From positions 32,664 to 96,663 of the IMG/VR virus record IMGVR_UViG_3300043468_001414: 64,000 nucleotides of DNA; one strand, given 5' to 3'. Positions within the stretch are counted from its first letter, which is position 1; every line of letters starts with the position of its first letter. The notes beneath the pieces were generated by a model. The model did not search any database and was not told the origin of the DNA. It saw only the letters and a program-made list of their open reading frames with translations. Position numbers and translations under genes: made by a program. This DNA is from a virus. Shown piece after piece: positions 25,755 through 32,675 of this stretch.

Positions 25755-26619
25755 CGCGCAAATGATGAAAAGTGACCCCATGAACATGGCATCTTTTAAA
25801 AAAGCGGGAAAAGGAGCGGCTCGCGTGAGCTGGCAGCTCATGGCTGATTTTTCGCCCCGCCAGCGGCTTGAGGACAGGCACAAGCTCTCGCGGAAGAGGT
25901 CGAGTGAAGGCTCGCTTTCTTCCACCCTTGGGCTCGGGGAAGGTGATCGTGCCTCGCTCAAAGTCCACCAGCTTCATAACAAGCACGGACTCTCTCAAGC
26001 GGCATCCTGTGTGTTGAGCGATCAAAAACGAGAGGCGCATCCACTCAGGCTCGAGCGGCAAGGCTTCAAGGCATCTCGCGATTTCCTCGTCCAATATCTC
26101 GCGCTTTTCTGCGGGGGGGGTTTTAGCGATGCCGAGGTTTCTAATCGGGTTGGCTTTTGCCATGCCTCGCTGAACAGCGGCTCCCATGACTTGCCCCAGA
26201 AGCTTGGCGTCTTGAAGGGCGGTGTTGCGCCCGCAAACGCGGTGCTTGGACTTTCGGCCCTCGCGCCATTGAACGAATTCGCTGCCATGGCGGAATTCAA
26301 CCATCGAGGGATTGACCAGGCCCTTGAGAGTCAGCCAATGCTCAATGTGCTTCCAGCGATTACGGTTTCGGATTGTGCTTCGACTGTTCGCCCAGCGGGT
26401 GTCAATCCATCCATCCACCCAGCCCCACCCTCCCTCAAAGGCTGTCTCCGATTTTCCGGTTTCCGCAAGGCACGCTTCCGCGCACAGAACTTTCGCCTGC
26501 GCCGTCTCGATTTCGCTCTCGCAACGCAAGCCGGTCGAATTGGCAATCCAAGTTCCGTCCGGCCCTTTCCTTTTCAAGAACCAGAACGGGCTATTAGGTC
26601 GTGTGTAAAGAGAGGCCAT
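25486..26619 (-). CDS. int: Tyrosine-type site-specific integrase
   Basis: 377 residues from ATG 26619 (MASLYTRPNSPFWFLKRKG, a usual integrase N-terminus; a TTG at 26661 is the alternative). Catalytic residues are visible: Arg in HTGCRLRES, the H..R pair in FHHLRVSYVTRL, the second His in LVNHSS and the nucleophile Tyr in HEVYNRLS. A basic, low-complexity tail of ~50 residues follows. Direct TGTAACA repeats and a tRNA 3'-end sequence lie just upstream, as expected for an int-attP arrangement. Confidence 0.92.
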   Translation of the reverse strand: MASLYTRPNSPFWFLKRKGPDGTWIANSTGLRCESEIETAQAKVLCAEACLAETGKSETAFEGGWGWVDGWIDTRWANSRSTIRNRNRWKHIEHWLTLKGLVNPSMVEFRHGSEFVQWREGRKSKHRVCGRNTALQDAKLLGQVMGAAVQRGMAKANPIRNLGIAKTPPAEKREILDEEIARCLEALPLEPEWMRLSFLIAQHTGCRLRESVLVMKLVDFERGTITFPEPKGGRKRAFTRPLPRELVPVLKPLAGRKISHELPAHASRSFSRFFKRCHVHGVTFHHLRVSYVTRLHRAGVPLSAAMRLVNHSSEIVHEVYNRLSVEDVMPWKDVTLYPSTSAKSPSASRASRHAGKKRPKPTEQPSCKKRTAKRQAP

Positions 26620-26627
26620 ATCAGCCA

Positions 26628-26804
26628 GTGTAACACTGTAACAAATCGATGCAATTAACAATGTCCCTCAATAGGCAAAATCGAGCAATAATGACCCTCT
26701 GCGAGCATGTATTGCTCATTATAAAGAACCGCGGGTTCAAATCCCGCCCCTTCCGCTCCTTTAAAAGCAACGACTTACGAAGGAAGTGTAACACGAGTGT
26801 AACA
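26628..26804. promoter_or_regulatory. Integrase arm-type binding sites flanking attP
   Basis: Four direct copies of (G/C)TGTAACA: 26628-26635, 26636-26643, 26786-26793 and 26797-26804. Two lie on each side of the tRNA-like core at 26731-26755, the arrangement of integrase arm sites in phage attP regions. Identification is by pattern only. Confidence 0.6.
26726..26760 (+). other. Putative attP core: 3' end of a tRNA gene
   Basis: GCGGG-TTCAAAT-CCCGC (26731-26747) is a perfect T-arm, followed by CCCTTCC and G as the 3' acceptor strand and discriminator of a tRNA (G73 and the preceding AAGAACC would suit a tRNA-Ser type). The remaining tRNA halves are absent upstream, so this is not a tRNA gene but the segment that would restore a host tRNA after integration. 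Confidence 0.75.
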
Positions 26805-26821
26805 ATTGGGAGGGTTTCCCA

Positions 26822-27544
26822 ATGAGCGATCAGTCGGAATACTTCGCTCATGTCAGGCGGCAGGAGCTAGAATACTTGCTGGCTTATGAGGAGTGGGAGC
26901 GGTCGCTCTCGTCTTCGGATCGGGCTCTCGTAGGGAAAATGGCGGCTCCGGATTTGGAAGATTTCCATGCTCGTTCGAGCAAGCGGGAATCGCTGGGGGT
27001 CGTAGGGGACGCGGCTGAGAGGTCGCTGGCGAGCTACACGCCGGACTTGGCTTCGGACATTGATGACGAGACTTCGATTCTGGCGGAGCGGGCTGGGCTC
27101 AAGGCCTGGCAGGCGCGCGAGATTTATCGCTACATCGAGGAGCGTGTGGAGCGGCGCGTCACAGAAGCGAAGTGCAATGTGATCGTGCGGGTCTGTGGGG
27201 TTTTCCTCAAGGCGGGGTCGAATGTGAAGCTGCTTGTCGCGGGGCTCGCGTATGCGGCGGATCTGGCTGTGACGAACCAACTCGGGACGATGCAAGATTG
27301 GGCGGTTCGAAATGGGTTGAGCCGCGCGGCGGTCTCGAAGGTTGCAAAATTTTGGCAGCGGGAGTTGGGGCTGCCAGCGAGTTCCCACATGCGTGGGGAA
27401 GAGAAGTGTCAAGCCTACAGCGAGGCTCAGACACAAAAACACTGGAGAAAACAAAAGGTGGGTGGGCTGTCTCGAATCTGGGACGGGCTGCTCTCCAAAA
27501 AACGAAAACAAAATCGTCGCGCTGAAGGCGAGGAACAAAAATAA
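26822..27544 (+). CDS. Early protein with HTH-like C-terminal region
   Basis: 240 residues from ATG 26822 after GGAGGG. The region ~155-210 (GTMQDWAVRNGLSRAAVSKVAKFWQRELGL) looks like a helix-turn-helix of the sigma-70 region 4 or replication-initiator kind, followed by a basic tail (KKRKQNRR). The N-terminal half is acidic/helical. As the first gene after attP in the rightward early operon it may be a transcriptional regulator; I recognise no named family. Confidence 0.68.
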   Translation: MSDQSEYFAHVRRQELEYLLAYEEWERSLSSSDRALVGKMAAPDLEDFHARSSKRESLGVVGDAAERSLASYTPDLASDIDDETSILAERAGLKAWQAREIYRYIEERVERRVTEAKCNVIVRVCGVFLKAGSNVKLLVAGLAYAADLAVTNQLGTMQDWAVRNGLSRAAVSKVAKFWQRELGLPASSHMRGEEKCQAYSEAQTQKHWRKQKVGGLSRIWDGLLSKKRKQNRRAEGEEQK

Positions 27545-27545
27545 A

Positions 27546-27749
27546 ATGAATACAGGAACTGGTGGATGGAAGGCTTTCGCCGTGGTGGCGGGGGTATTGG
27601 CAGCGCTCAAGATTTTGGGCGTGATTTCGTGGAGTTGGCTGTGGGTCTTGTGCCCGCTGTGGATTCCGGTCGCATTGCTTGTGGCTTTGATGCTGGGTGC
27701 ATTGGTCTATGTGCTCGCCTTGGGAGTTGGGAAGGGGGCAAAGGAATGA
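27546..27749 (+). CDS. Small two-helix membrane protein (Tmem fragile-X-F-like)
   Basis: 67 residues from ATG 27546. The core LAALKILGVISWSWLWVLCPLWIPVALLVAL matches the consensus I remember for the short phage members of the transmembrane Fragile-X-F (Tmemb_185A) family. Two transmembrane helices. The stop overlaps the next start (ATGA). Function in phages is unknown. Confidence 0.78.
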   Translation: MNTGTGGWKAFAVVAGVLAALKILGVISWSWLWVLCPLWIPVALLVALMLGALVYVLALGVGKGAKE

Positions 27750-28435
27750 GCGCGAAGGATGCATTGGAATTGTGGGAATTCACGCTGAGCGTGGATTCGC
27801 AGGGGGACGGAGACGGCTTGGATCGCGCGAGGGCGCGGTGGACGCCGACTGGCTTGGACATTCCAGAGACGACGACTCTGGAGAATGTCAAGGAGATTTT
27901 GCGGGCCTTTAAGGCCTTTGAAACAACGGGCACTTTGGCTCTCGCGGACTTGCTGACTTTTGTGAGTTCTCGGGGATGGGAGAGCGAAGTTGAACAATAC
28001 TTGGCTCAGCTCGAATTCGATTTGCACTCGGTTCGCAAGGCTCAAGTGGTCGGAGATATTCCTCGGGCTTTGCGGCATCCGAAACTGACGGCAGAGCATT
28101 ATTGGGTGGTCTCGAAGCTGGATCGCGAGGGGCAGACGAAGTGGCTTGGCTTGGCGGTGAAGCATGGGTTGTCGGGCTTCGAGTTAAAGCGTTCGATCGA
28201 GGCTGGGAAGCCGCTGCACAAGGAACAGATCGAAATGCTCTCGGGTGCTGGTTCGGGAATTCTGACCTACCAAGGCATCTTGACGGACTGGCAGCGTTGG
28301 GAGGCGAAGATTGGCGGGGATGATGGAATCCTCGCGTGGCCTGCTCACTTGCAGGATCGCTGGCTGGAAGACACGCGCCCGATCGCGGAGCTGCGGGAGC
28401 GGGTGGTGGCGCGGCGTGAAGGAGGTGCGAAATGA
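27746..28435 (+). CDS. Early protein with ParB-like HYWVVSKL...LS motif
   Basis: 229 residues from ATG 27746. Residues ~115-150 (HYWVVSKLDREGQTKWLGLAVKHGLSGFELKRSI) resemble the HTH segment found in ParB-like and some phage DNA-binding proteins. The last third is Trp-rich and unrecognised. Coupled to both neighbours by ATGA overlaps. DNA binding is inferred only. Confidence 0.65.
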   Translation: MSAKDALELWEFTLSVDSQGDGDGLDRARARWTPTGLDIPETTTLENVKEILRAFKAFETTGTLALADLLTFVSSRGWESEVEQYLAQLEFDLHSVRKAQVVGDIPRALRHPKLTAEHYWVVSKLDREGQTKWLGLAVKHGLSGFELKRSIEAGKPLHKEQIEMLSGAGSGILTYQGILTDWQRWEAKIGGDDGILAWPAHLQDRWLEDTRPIAELRERVVARREGGAK

Positions 28436-28896
28436 TTTCCAGTTTCGCGAACGATAGCGGCTACCCGTGGCCAGGATGCTCGATTGGCTCAGAGGATTTT
28501 GATAAGCTGGATGCGGCTCTCGATTTTGAGAGCACGGGTCGCCGGGCGACGGCGCAAAAGGCTCTGCACTTGATGGTGCGGGGGTCGCATGTCTCGGGCT
28601 TTATATTGCGGCCCGATGACGGGCTCTCGGATGTGGCGATCGTGTGCAATGGCGCTGTGCGCTGGCTGTCTCCTGCGGAGTTTCAGTGGTTGATGCATGA
28701 GAGTCGCTCGCCGATCACCATAGATGCGGAGACTGAAAAGCTGCGTGCCGAAAATGCGAAGCTGCGCGAGGCGGCTCAAGAAGTGGTCTGGAGTTGGGCT
28801 GAGGCCACGGGGCACGAGGATTTGCCGCAATGTCTGATGGTGAGTCGTTCGGCGCTGGAGAGTTCGATGGGGGGATTGGAGGAGGCATTGACATGA
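28432..28896 (+). CDS. Hypothetical protein with C-terminal coiled coil
   Basis: 154 residues with coupled start and stop. A helical segment around 100-118 (ETEKLRAENAKLREAAQEVV) is coiled-coil-like. The rest is mixed alpha/beta. No family recognised. Confidence 0.65.
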   Translation: MISSFANDSGYPWPGCSIGSEDFDKLDAALDFESTGRRATAQKALHLMVRGSHVSGFILRPDDGLSDVAIVCNGAVRWLSPAEFQWLMHESRSPITIDAETEKLRAENAKLREAAQEVVWSWAEATGHEDLPQCLMVSRSALESSMGGLEEALT

Positions 28897-29042
28897 GCGC
28901 GACGGAGAAGACCTACCAGACCTGCCTGCCCCCCGAGGCCTACATGCGCATCGCCAAGGCATGCGCTTCTTCGAAGGGGCCGAGATTGAGATCTTCGGTT
29001 TATCCGAAGACGGCTCAAAAAGCCCAGAAGCCCTCAAAATGA
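28893..29042 (+). CDS. Small hypothetical protein
   Basis: 49 residues. The ATG overlaps the preceding stop (ATGA) and its stop overlaps the next start. The sequence runs SATEKTYQTCLPPEAYMRI and ends in a Lys/Pro-rich tail. The overlaps on both sides are the main evidence. Confidence 0.55.
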   Translation: MSATEKTYQTCLPPEAYMRIAKACASSKGPRLRSSVYPKTAQKAQKPSK

Positions 29043-29347
29043 AAAGATCAGACTTAATTAAAAATCTCCGCGCCTACAATAAATGGAGGCGCGGAGATGA
29101 GGCGGCGGTGATGCCAGAGCCTGCGGATATCGGGCGATGGATTGACCAGGCGTGTGATGAGTTGGGCTTTCTCGATGCGGTTCTGGCTGGCGGGGTGGAG
29201 GGCTGGAAAAAGAAGTGGGAATGCGCGGTCACAATGGCTGCCAAGGCAGAAAATCACTGTGAGCGAGTGAAGCGGGAGCGCGACGACTTGCGGGATAGAC
29301 TTAATGACATCCTAAACCAACCGGCGCTGAAATCGTGTAAAAAATAG
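29039..29347 (+). CDS. Hypothetical helical protein
   Basis: 102 residues from ATG 29039 (ATGA overlap). MKRSDLIKNLRAYNKWRRGD....MPEP.DIGRWID resembles the opening of small phage early proteins of unknown role. The C-terminal half is a coiled coil (ENHCERVKRERDDLRDRLND). Confidence 0.65.
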   Translation: MKRSDLIKNLRAYNKWRRGDEAAVMPEPADIGRWIDQACDELGFLDAVLAGGVEGWKKKWECAVTMAAKAENHCERVKRERDDLRDRLNDILNQPALKSCKK

Positions 29348-29359
29348 GGGGGTAAAATC

Positions 29360-30679
29360 GTGGTGGATTCGACTGAAATAAAACAGAGGGTATCTTTGCG
29401 CTCATTACTTGAGCGTGACAATGTGGATGTGCGGCGGGCGGGGGCGAGCTGGGTGGCTTGCTGTCCGATCCATAATGAGGATACGCCTTCCTTTCATTTG
29501 CATGAATCGGCTGGGGGCGATTGGTTTAAGTGCTTTGGCTGTGATGCGAAGGGGGATATCTTCGAATATTGGCAGCAGACTCGGGGCGGAGATTTTAAAA
29601 AGGCTCTGGAGGATTTGGCGGCGATTGCGGGGCTGGGCGGGAAGATTTCGGATTCGGCGAAGCCGCTGCCGAAGCGTGAGGTGCGGGAGGAGGAGGCTCC
29701 TGTGGAGATCGCTCCGCTGGATGCCGAGGCGTTGCTGAAATGGGAGCGGGCGGCGGCGGAGCTTTACACGGATTCTGAGGAAGTGGCGCGGTGGGCGGCA
29801 TGGCGGGGATTGCGGCCTGCGGTGATCGAGTGGGCGGGGCGGCGGGGGTTGTGCGGACGGGCGATGATGTATGGGGAGTGGCGGGAGGCGTTTTTGATCC
29901 GTGATGTGCGGGACGGGGTGGTGCGGGATATGGGATTCCATGTGCGGATCGCTCCGCGCAAGGCAGAGAAGGCGAGCTGGCGCTACTCGAATCGATGGGT
30001 GCAGGGGGAGCGGTTGGAGTGCGAGACTTCGAGGGGGCTGGGGGCATGGCCGTTTGTGATTCTGCCCGAGGGCGGTATCCAAGAGGCGCGTTATATTTTT
30101 TGCTGCGAGGGGCAGTGGGATGCGCTGGCGCTGGTGGATGTGATGGGTTGGGAGGCAAAGTGGCCAGGCGTGGCGGTCTTCGGGATGCGGGGCGCGACGA
30201 GTTGGAAAAAATTTATGGAATATGATCTGAGGAAGGATGCGGTGGCTTTCTTGATGGCAGATAACGACGATGCGGGGCGTGGGTGGTTTGTGGGCGAGCA
30301 GAATTTCGCTGATGAGCTGCGCAAGCGGGTGAGGTCGGTGCACGGGTATTCTCCGGAGGCGAAGGATTTGAATGACGAGGTGCGGGGGATGGATGAGGGG
30401 AAACGGGAAATTTTCCGTGCCTTTTTAAGAACTCGCATCGCCAAGCAAAAGGGGAAGGTGAAGGTGAAGCCGACTTTCCTGCGGTGGCTGGCGGGGGAGA
30501 AGAAAAAGGAGCGCACGGACGGGGTGGTGGAATTCGCGAAGGTGGCGACTCGGCGGGGGGCGGTAGTGCCGAAGGGTAGGCCGAGGAAGCGGGTATGGGT
30601 GAAGTTTGTGCAAGGGGTTTGGCCTGAGCATGAGGCGGCGTTTTTGAAGGCTTGGGGTGAGTGGGAGGCGATCAAGTGA
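29360..30679 (+). CDS. DNA primase with CHC2 zinc finger and Toprim domain
   Basis: 439 residues from a GTG at 29360, behind a G-rich ribosome site. The N-terminal zinc finger has C35-x2-H38 and C58-x2-C61 in CPIHNEDTPSF and FKCFGCDAKGD. The Toprim core shows CEGQWDAL and ADNDDAGRG. It would make RNA primers on phage DNA together with the ATPase encoded at 32676. The basic C-terminal ~80 residues have no match I know. The stop overlaps the next GTG. Confidence 0.9.
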   Translation: MVDSTEIKQRVSLRSLLERDNVDVRRAGASWVACCPIHNEDTPSFHLHESAGGDWFKCFGCDAKGDIFEYWQQTRGGDFKKALEDLAAIAGLGGKISDSAKPLPKREVREEEAPVEIAPLDAEALLKWERAAAELYTDSEEVARWAAWRGLRPAVIEWAGRRGLCGRAMMYGEWREAFLIRDVRDGVVRDMGFHVRIAPRKAEKASWRYSNRWVQGERLECETSRGLGAWPFVILPEGGIQEARYIFCCEGQWDALALVDVMGWEAKWPGVAVFGMRGATSWKKFMEYDLRKDAVAFLMADNDDAGRGWFVGEQNFADELRKRVRSVHGYSPEAKDLNDEVRGMDEGKREIFRAFLRTRIAKQKGKVKVKPTFLRWLAGEKKKERTDGVVEFAKVATRRGAVVPKGRPRKRVWVKFVQGVWPEHEAAFLKAWGEWEAIK

Positions 30680-31179
30680 GCGCGGCGGCGAATGCGATAG
30701 TGCAAGCTGGTGCACAGGGTCTTGGCTTGCATGAGGTGCTGACGGGGGCGATGGCGGCGGAGTTTGGTCCTTTGCCGTTGATTTCGTTGCCGCAGGAGGA
30801 GGCGTTGCTCGTAAAATTCGTAAGGCAGATGGGGATCGTGCTTTCTAATAAGGGGATATATCGCCGTGATTCTGTGGTGGTGATGCCGGATTGGGAGGCT
30901 CATCGCTTGAATATCCTCGAGGCAAAGACCTTTTGCTCTTGGGCGCAGCGCCATGTGGTGAACTACAAACTGCGCTATGATAAGAATGGGGAGCCTTTTA
31001 CGACTTACAAGGATATGCCGACTGAGATCGCGGAGAAGACTCTGACATCGGTTGATTTCCTCCCGCATATACCGGCTATCAAGAAGGTTTTGCCTATTCC
31101 GATGCCAGTGCTGGCTGGCGATGATTTTTCTTTACTGAAATCCGGGTTTGATGCTGGGCGATATACTTTTAAGTTTTAA
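30676..31179 (+). CDS. Replication-associated protein, likely N-terminal part of a split helicase/primase
   Basis: 167 residues from GTG 30676 overlapping the primase stop. FVRQMGIVLSNKGIYRRDSVVVM and FCSWAQRHVVNYKL..DKNGEPF look like the N-terminal region of phage replicative ATPases I recall in which the protein continues straight into the segment that starts the 32676 gene. This one ends GFDAGRYTFKF, and the presumed continuation (TTYLREILQEFPFAD) appears only after 1.5 kb. No catalytic motif in this part. Confidence 0.65.
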   Translation: MSAAANAIVQAGAQGLGLHEVLTGAMAAEFGPLPLISLPQEEALLVKFVRQMGIVLSNKGIYRRDSVVVMPDWEAHRLNILEAKTFCSWAQRHVVNYKLRYDKNGEPFTTYKDMPTEIAEKTLTSVDFLPHIPAIKKVLPIPMPVLAGDDFSLLKSGFDAGRYTFKF

Positions 31180-31232
31180 TAATTTATGAAAAATACAGAG
31201 GCGCAGAAACAAAACAAAAAACGAAAAAATAA

Positions 31233-31811
31233 ATGAAAACGATAAAAGTTAAATGGAGTGGCATTCGCCCTCTTGTCATGCACAACGGATTGATGGCTGA
31301 TCCTACCAACCCATTGGTGCGCAGAATTAAAGAAATCACAAGCAAGGGGAGTAAGAAAATGACGGATTCTGATTATGAGGAGCGGGATCGCTTAGAGTGG
31401 GAGGCTGGTTTGTATTGGGATTCGGAAGACGGGCTGATCATGCCCTCCGACAACATCGAGCGCTGCGTGCAGCTCGGGGCGCAGAAGTCTCGAATCGGAA
31501 AAGATGTGCAGGCAGCTGTATTCTGCGCGAATACTCATGTTCCAATTGTTTATGATGGGCCTAAAGATAAAGATAAGCTTTACGATGATCCTCGCTTTTC
31601 TTTGCGGAAGGGCGTGGCGGTGCAAAAGAGCCGAATTATTAGAATTCGGCCAATGATCCCGACTGGCTGGACGATGGCTTTCGACTTGGAGTTTGATGAA
31701 GGCATCGTGAATCCAAAGAATTTGATGAAGGCTATGACGGATGCCGGTTCGCTTGTGGGGCTCGGTGATTGGCGGCCGAAATTTGGTCGGTTCTTAGTCG
31801 AAGAGATTTAA
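31233..31811 (+). CDS. Phage RAMP-like (Cas7-type fold?) protein
   Basis: 192 residues. It starts with a beta strand and IRPLVMHNG, then IMPSDNIERCVQLGAQKS..GK, a FSLRKGVAVQKSRIIRIRPMIPTGW segment and the C-terminal glycine-rich motif GLGDWRPKFGRFLVEEI. I associate this plan with a family of phage early proteins resembling RAMP/Cas7-type RRM folds, where a G-rich loop near the C-terminus is typical. That comparison is by eye and needs structural checking. It lies directly before the hairpin/GGCNN array. Confidence 0.7.
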   Translation: MKTIKVKWSGIRPLVMHNGLMADPTNPLVRRIKEITSKGSKKMTDSDYEERDRLEWEAGLYWDSEDGLIMPSDNIERCVQLGAQKSRIGKDVQAAVFCANTHVPIVYDGPKDKDKLYDDPRFSLRKGVAVQKSRIIRIRPMIPTGWTMAFDLEFDEGIVNPKNLMKAMTDAGSLVGLGDWRPKFGRFLVEEI

Positions 31812-31832
31812 TGGCACGATTTCCCATAGCGC

Positions 31833-32174
31833 GGCTCGGAGGGGCTTGGCAAGGCAAGGCTAGGCACGGCGTGGCAAACACACAGCATCCCTATGGGGGT
31901 GCTGAAGTTTGCTGGGCACGGCTGGGCACGGCGGGGCTCGGCTCGGCAAGGCAAGGCAAGGCAAACACACAGCATCCCATGGGGGTGCTGAAGTTTGCGT
32001 GGCTAGGCTTGGAAAGGCTGGGCCAGGCAAGGCGAGGCAAGGCCTGGCGCGGCAAACACACAGCATCCCGTGGGGTGCTGAAGTTTGCGGCGAGGCAAGG
32101 CACGGAAAGGCTAGGCGAGGTCTGGCCAGGCAAGGCATGGCAAACACACAGCATCCCGTGGGTGCTGAAGTTTG
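31833..32174 (+). repeat. Array of four hairpins separated by GGCNN pentamer runs
   Basis: Four copies of CAAAC-ACA-CAGCATCCC...GGG(G)TGCTG-AA-GTTTG lie at 31875-31911, 31962-31997, 32053-32087 and 32141-32174 (37, 36, 35, 34 nt; only the loop length changes). Both arm pairs are complementary, with one G-U pair in RNA. Before each hairpin is an exact run of pentamers GGCNN: 8, 9, 10 and 10 units ending at the CAAAC. The third base is altered in only four units and the last two bases vary freely. Hairpin starts are 87, 91 and 88 bases apart, so the copies fall in different reading frames. Conservation is therefore at the nucleic acid level. Confidence 0.9.
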
Positions 32175-32200
32175 CTGAAAAAATAAAAACGAAAGGAAAA

Positions 32201-32674
32201 ATGATGGAAAATACAATAGAAAACATGGAGGTCGTAAGGCTTCCGCTTTGGAAAAACTGCTATGAGGAAATGCTGCGAGATGGAGTGGATTATGGTTCTG
32301 CTTATAGCACGGAGTATTTCGAGGAGAGATTGAAGGTGGGGCGGGACAGCATGGCGTTTGGAATGGATATTTCAAAAATCCGAGCGGCATTGCTCTCGCA
32401 TGGGTATTTTTTGAGCGGTAGAGGCCAAAAGGGGGAACAATTTGTGGTGGTGAGGGCTGCGGCGAATGCAGCTGTGATGGAAAACTTTCAAGCTCAAGCA
32501 ATCAAGGCGTTAAAAGCAGGAGTGATCTTGGGGACGAATACCAAGCTCGATGTGCTGACTGATGAGGAACGGAGGAAGCATGAATCGACGCTGGAGAGGC
32601 TGGCGATTCGCGCGGCCTTGGTTTCAAGAAAAATGCCATTGCTCAAAAAGGCTCTTAATTCTTTAGAATCTTAA
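32201..32674 (+). CDS. Conserved phage early protein, function unknown
   Basis: 157 residues from ATG 32201 (a second ATG follows at once) after an AAAGGA site. The frame is open further upstream, but that part is only the repeat array read through. SKIRAALLSHGYFLSGRGQKGEQFVV and GVILGTNTKLDVLTDEERRKHESTLERLAIR recall a family seen beside replication genes of other phages; no function known to me. One base separates its stop from the next gene. Confidence 0.75.
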   Translation: MMENTIENMEVVRLPLWKNCYEEMLRDGVDYGSAYSTEYFEERLKVGRDSMAFGMDISKIRAALLSHGYFLSGRGQKGEQFVVVRAAANAAVMENFQAQAIKALKAGVILGTNTKLDVLTDEERRKHESTLERLAIRAALVSRKMPLLKKALNSLES

Positions 32675-32675
32675 T

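Noticed and set aside
25732-26658. 308-residue + strand ORF opposite the integrase
   Set aside because: Antisense to the conserved recombinase motifs; low-complexity translation.
26700-26760. Complete tRNA gene
   Set aside because: Only the T-arm and 3' acceptor strand are present; no D-arm or anticodon arm upstream.
29405-30343. 312-residue - strand ORF opposite the primase
   Set aside because: Pro/His/Arg-rich mirror of the primase coding strand; a shadow frame.
31769-32200. N-terminal extension of the 32201 gene through the repeat array
   Set aside because: The frame is open but the four hairpins are read in different frames and the pentamers give low-complexity peptide. The AAAGGA site and ATG at 32201 fit better.
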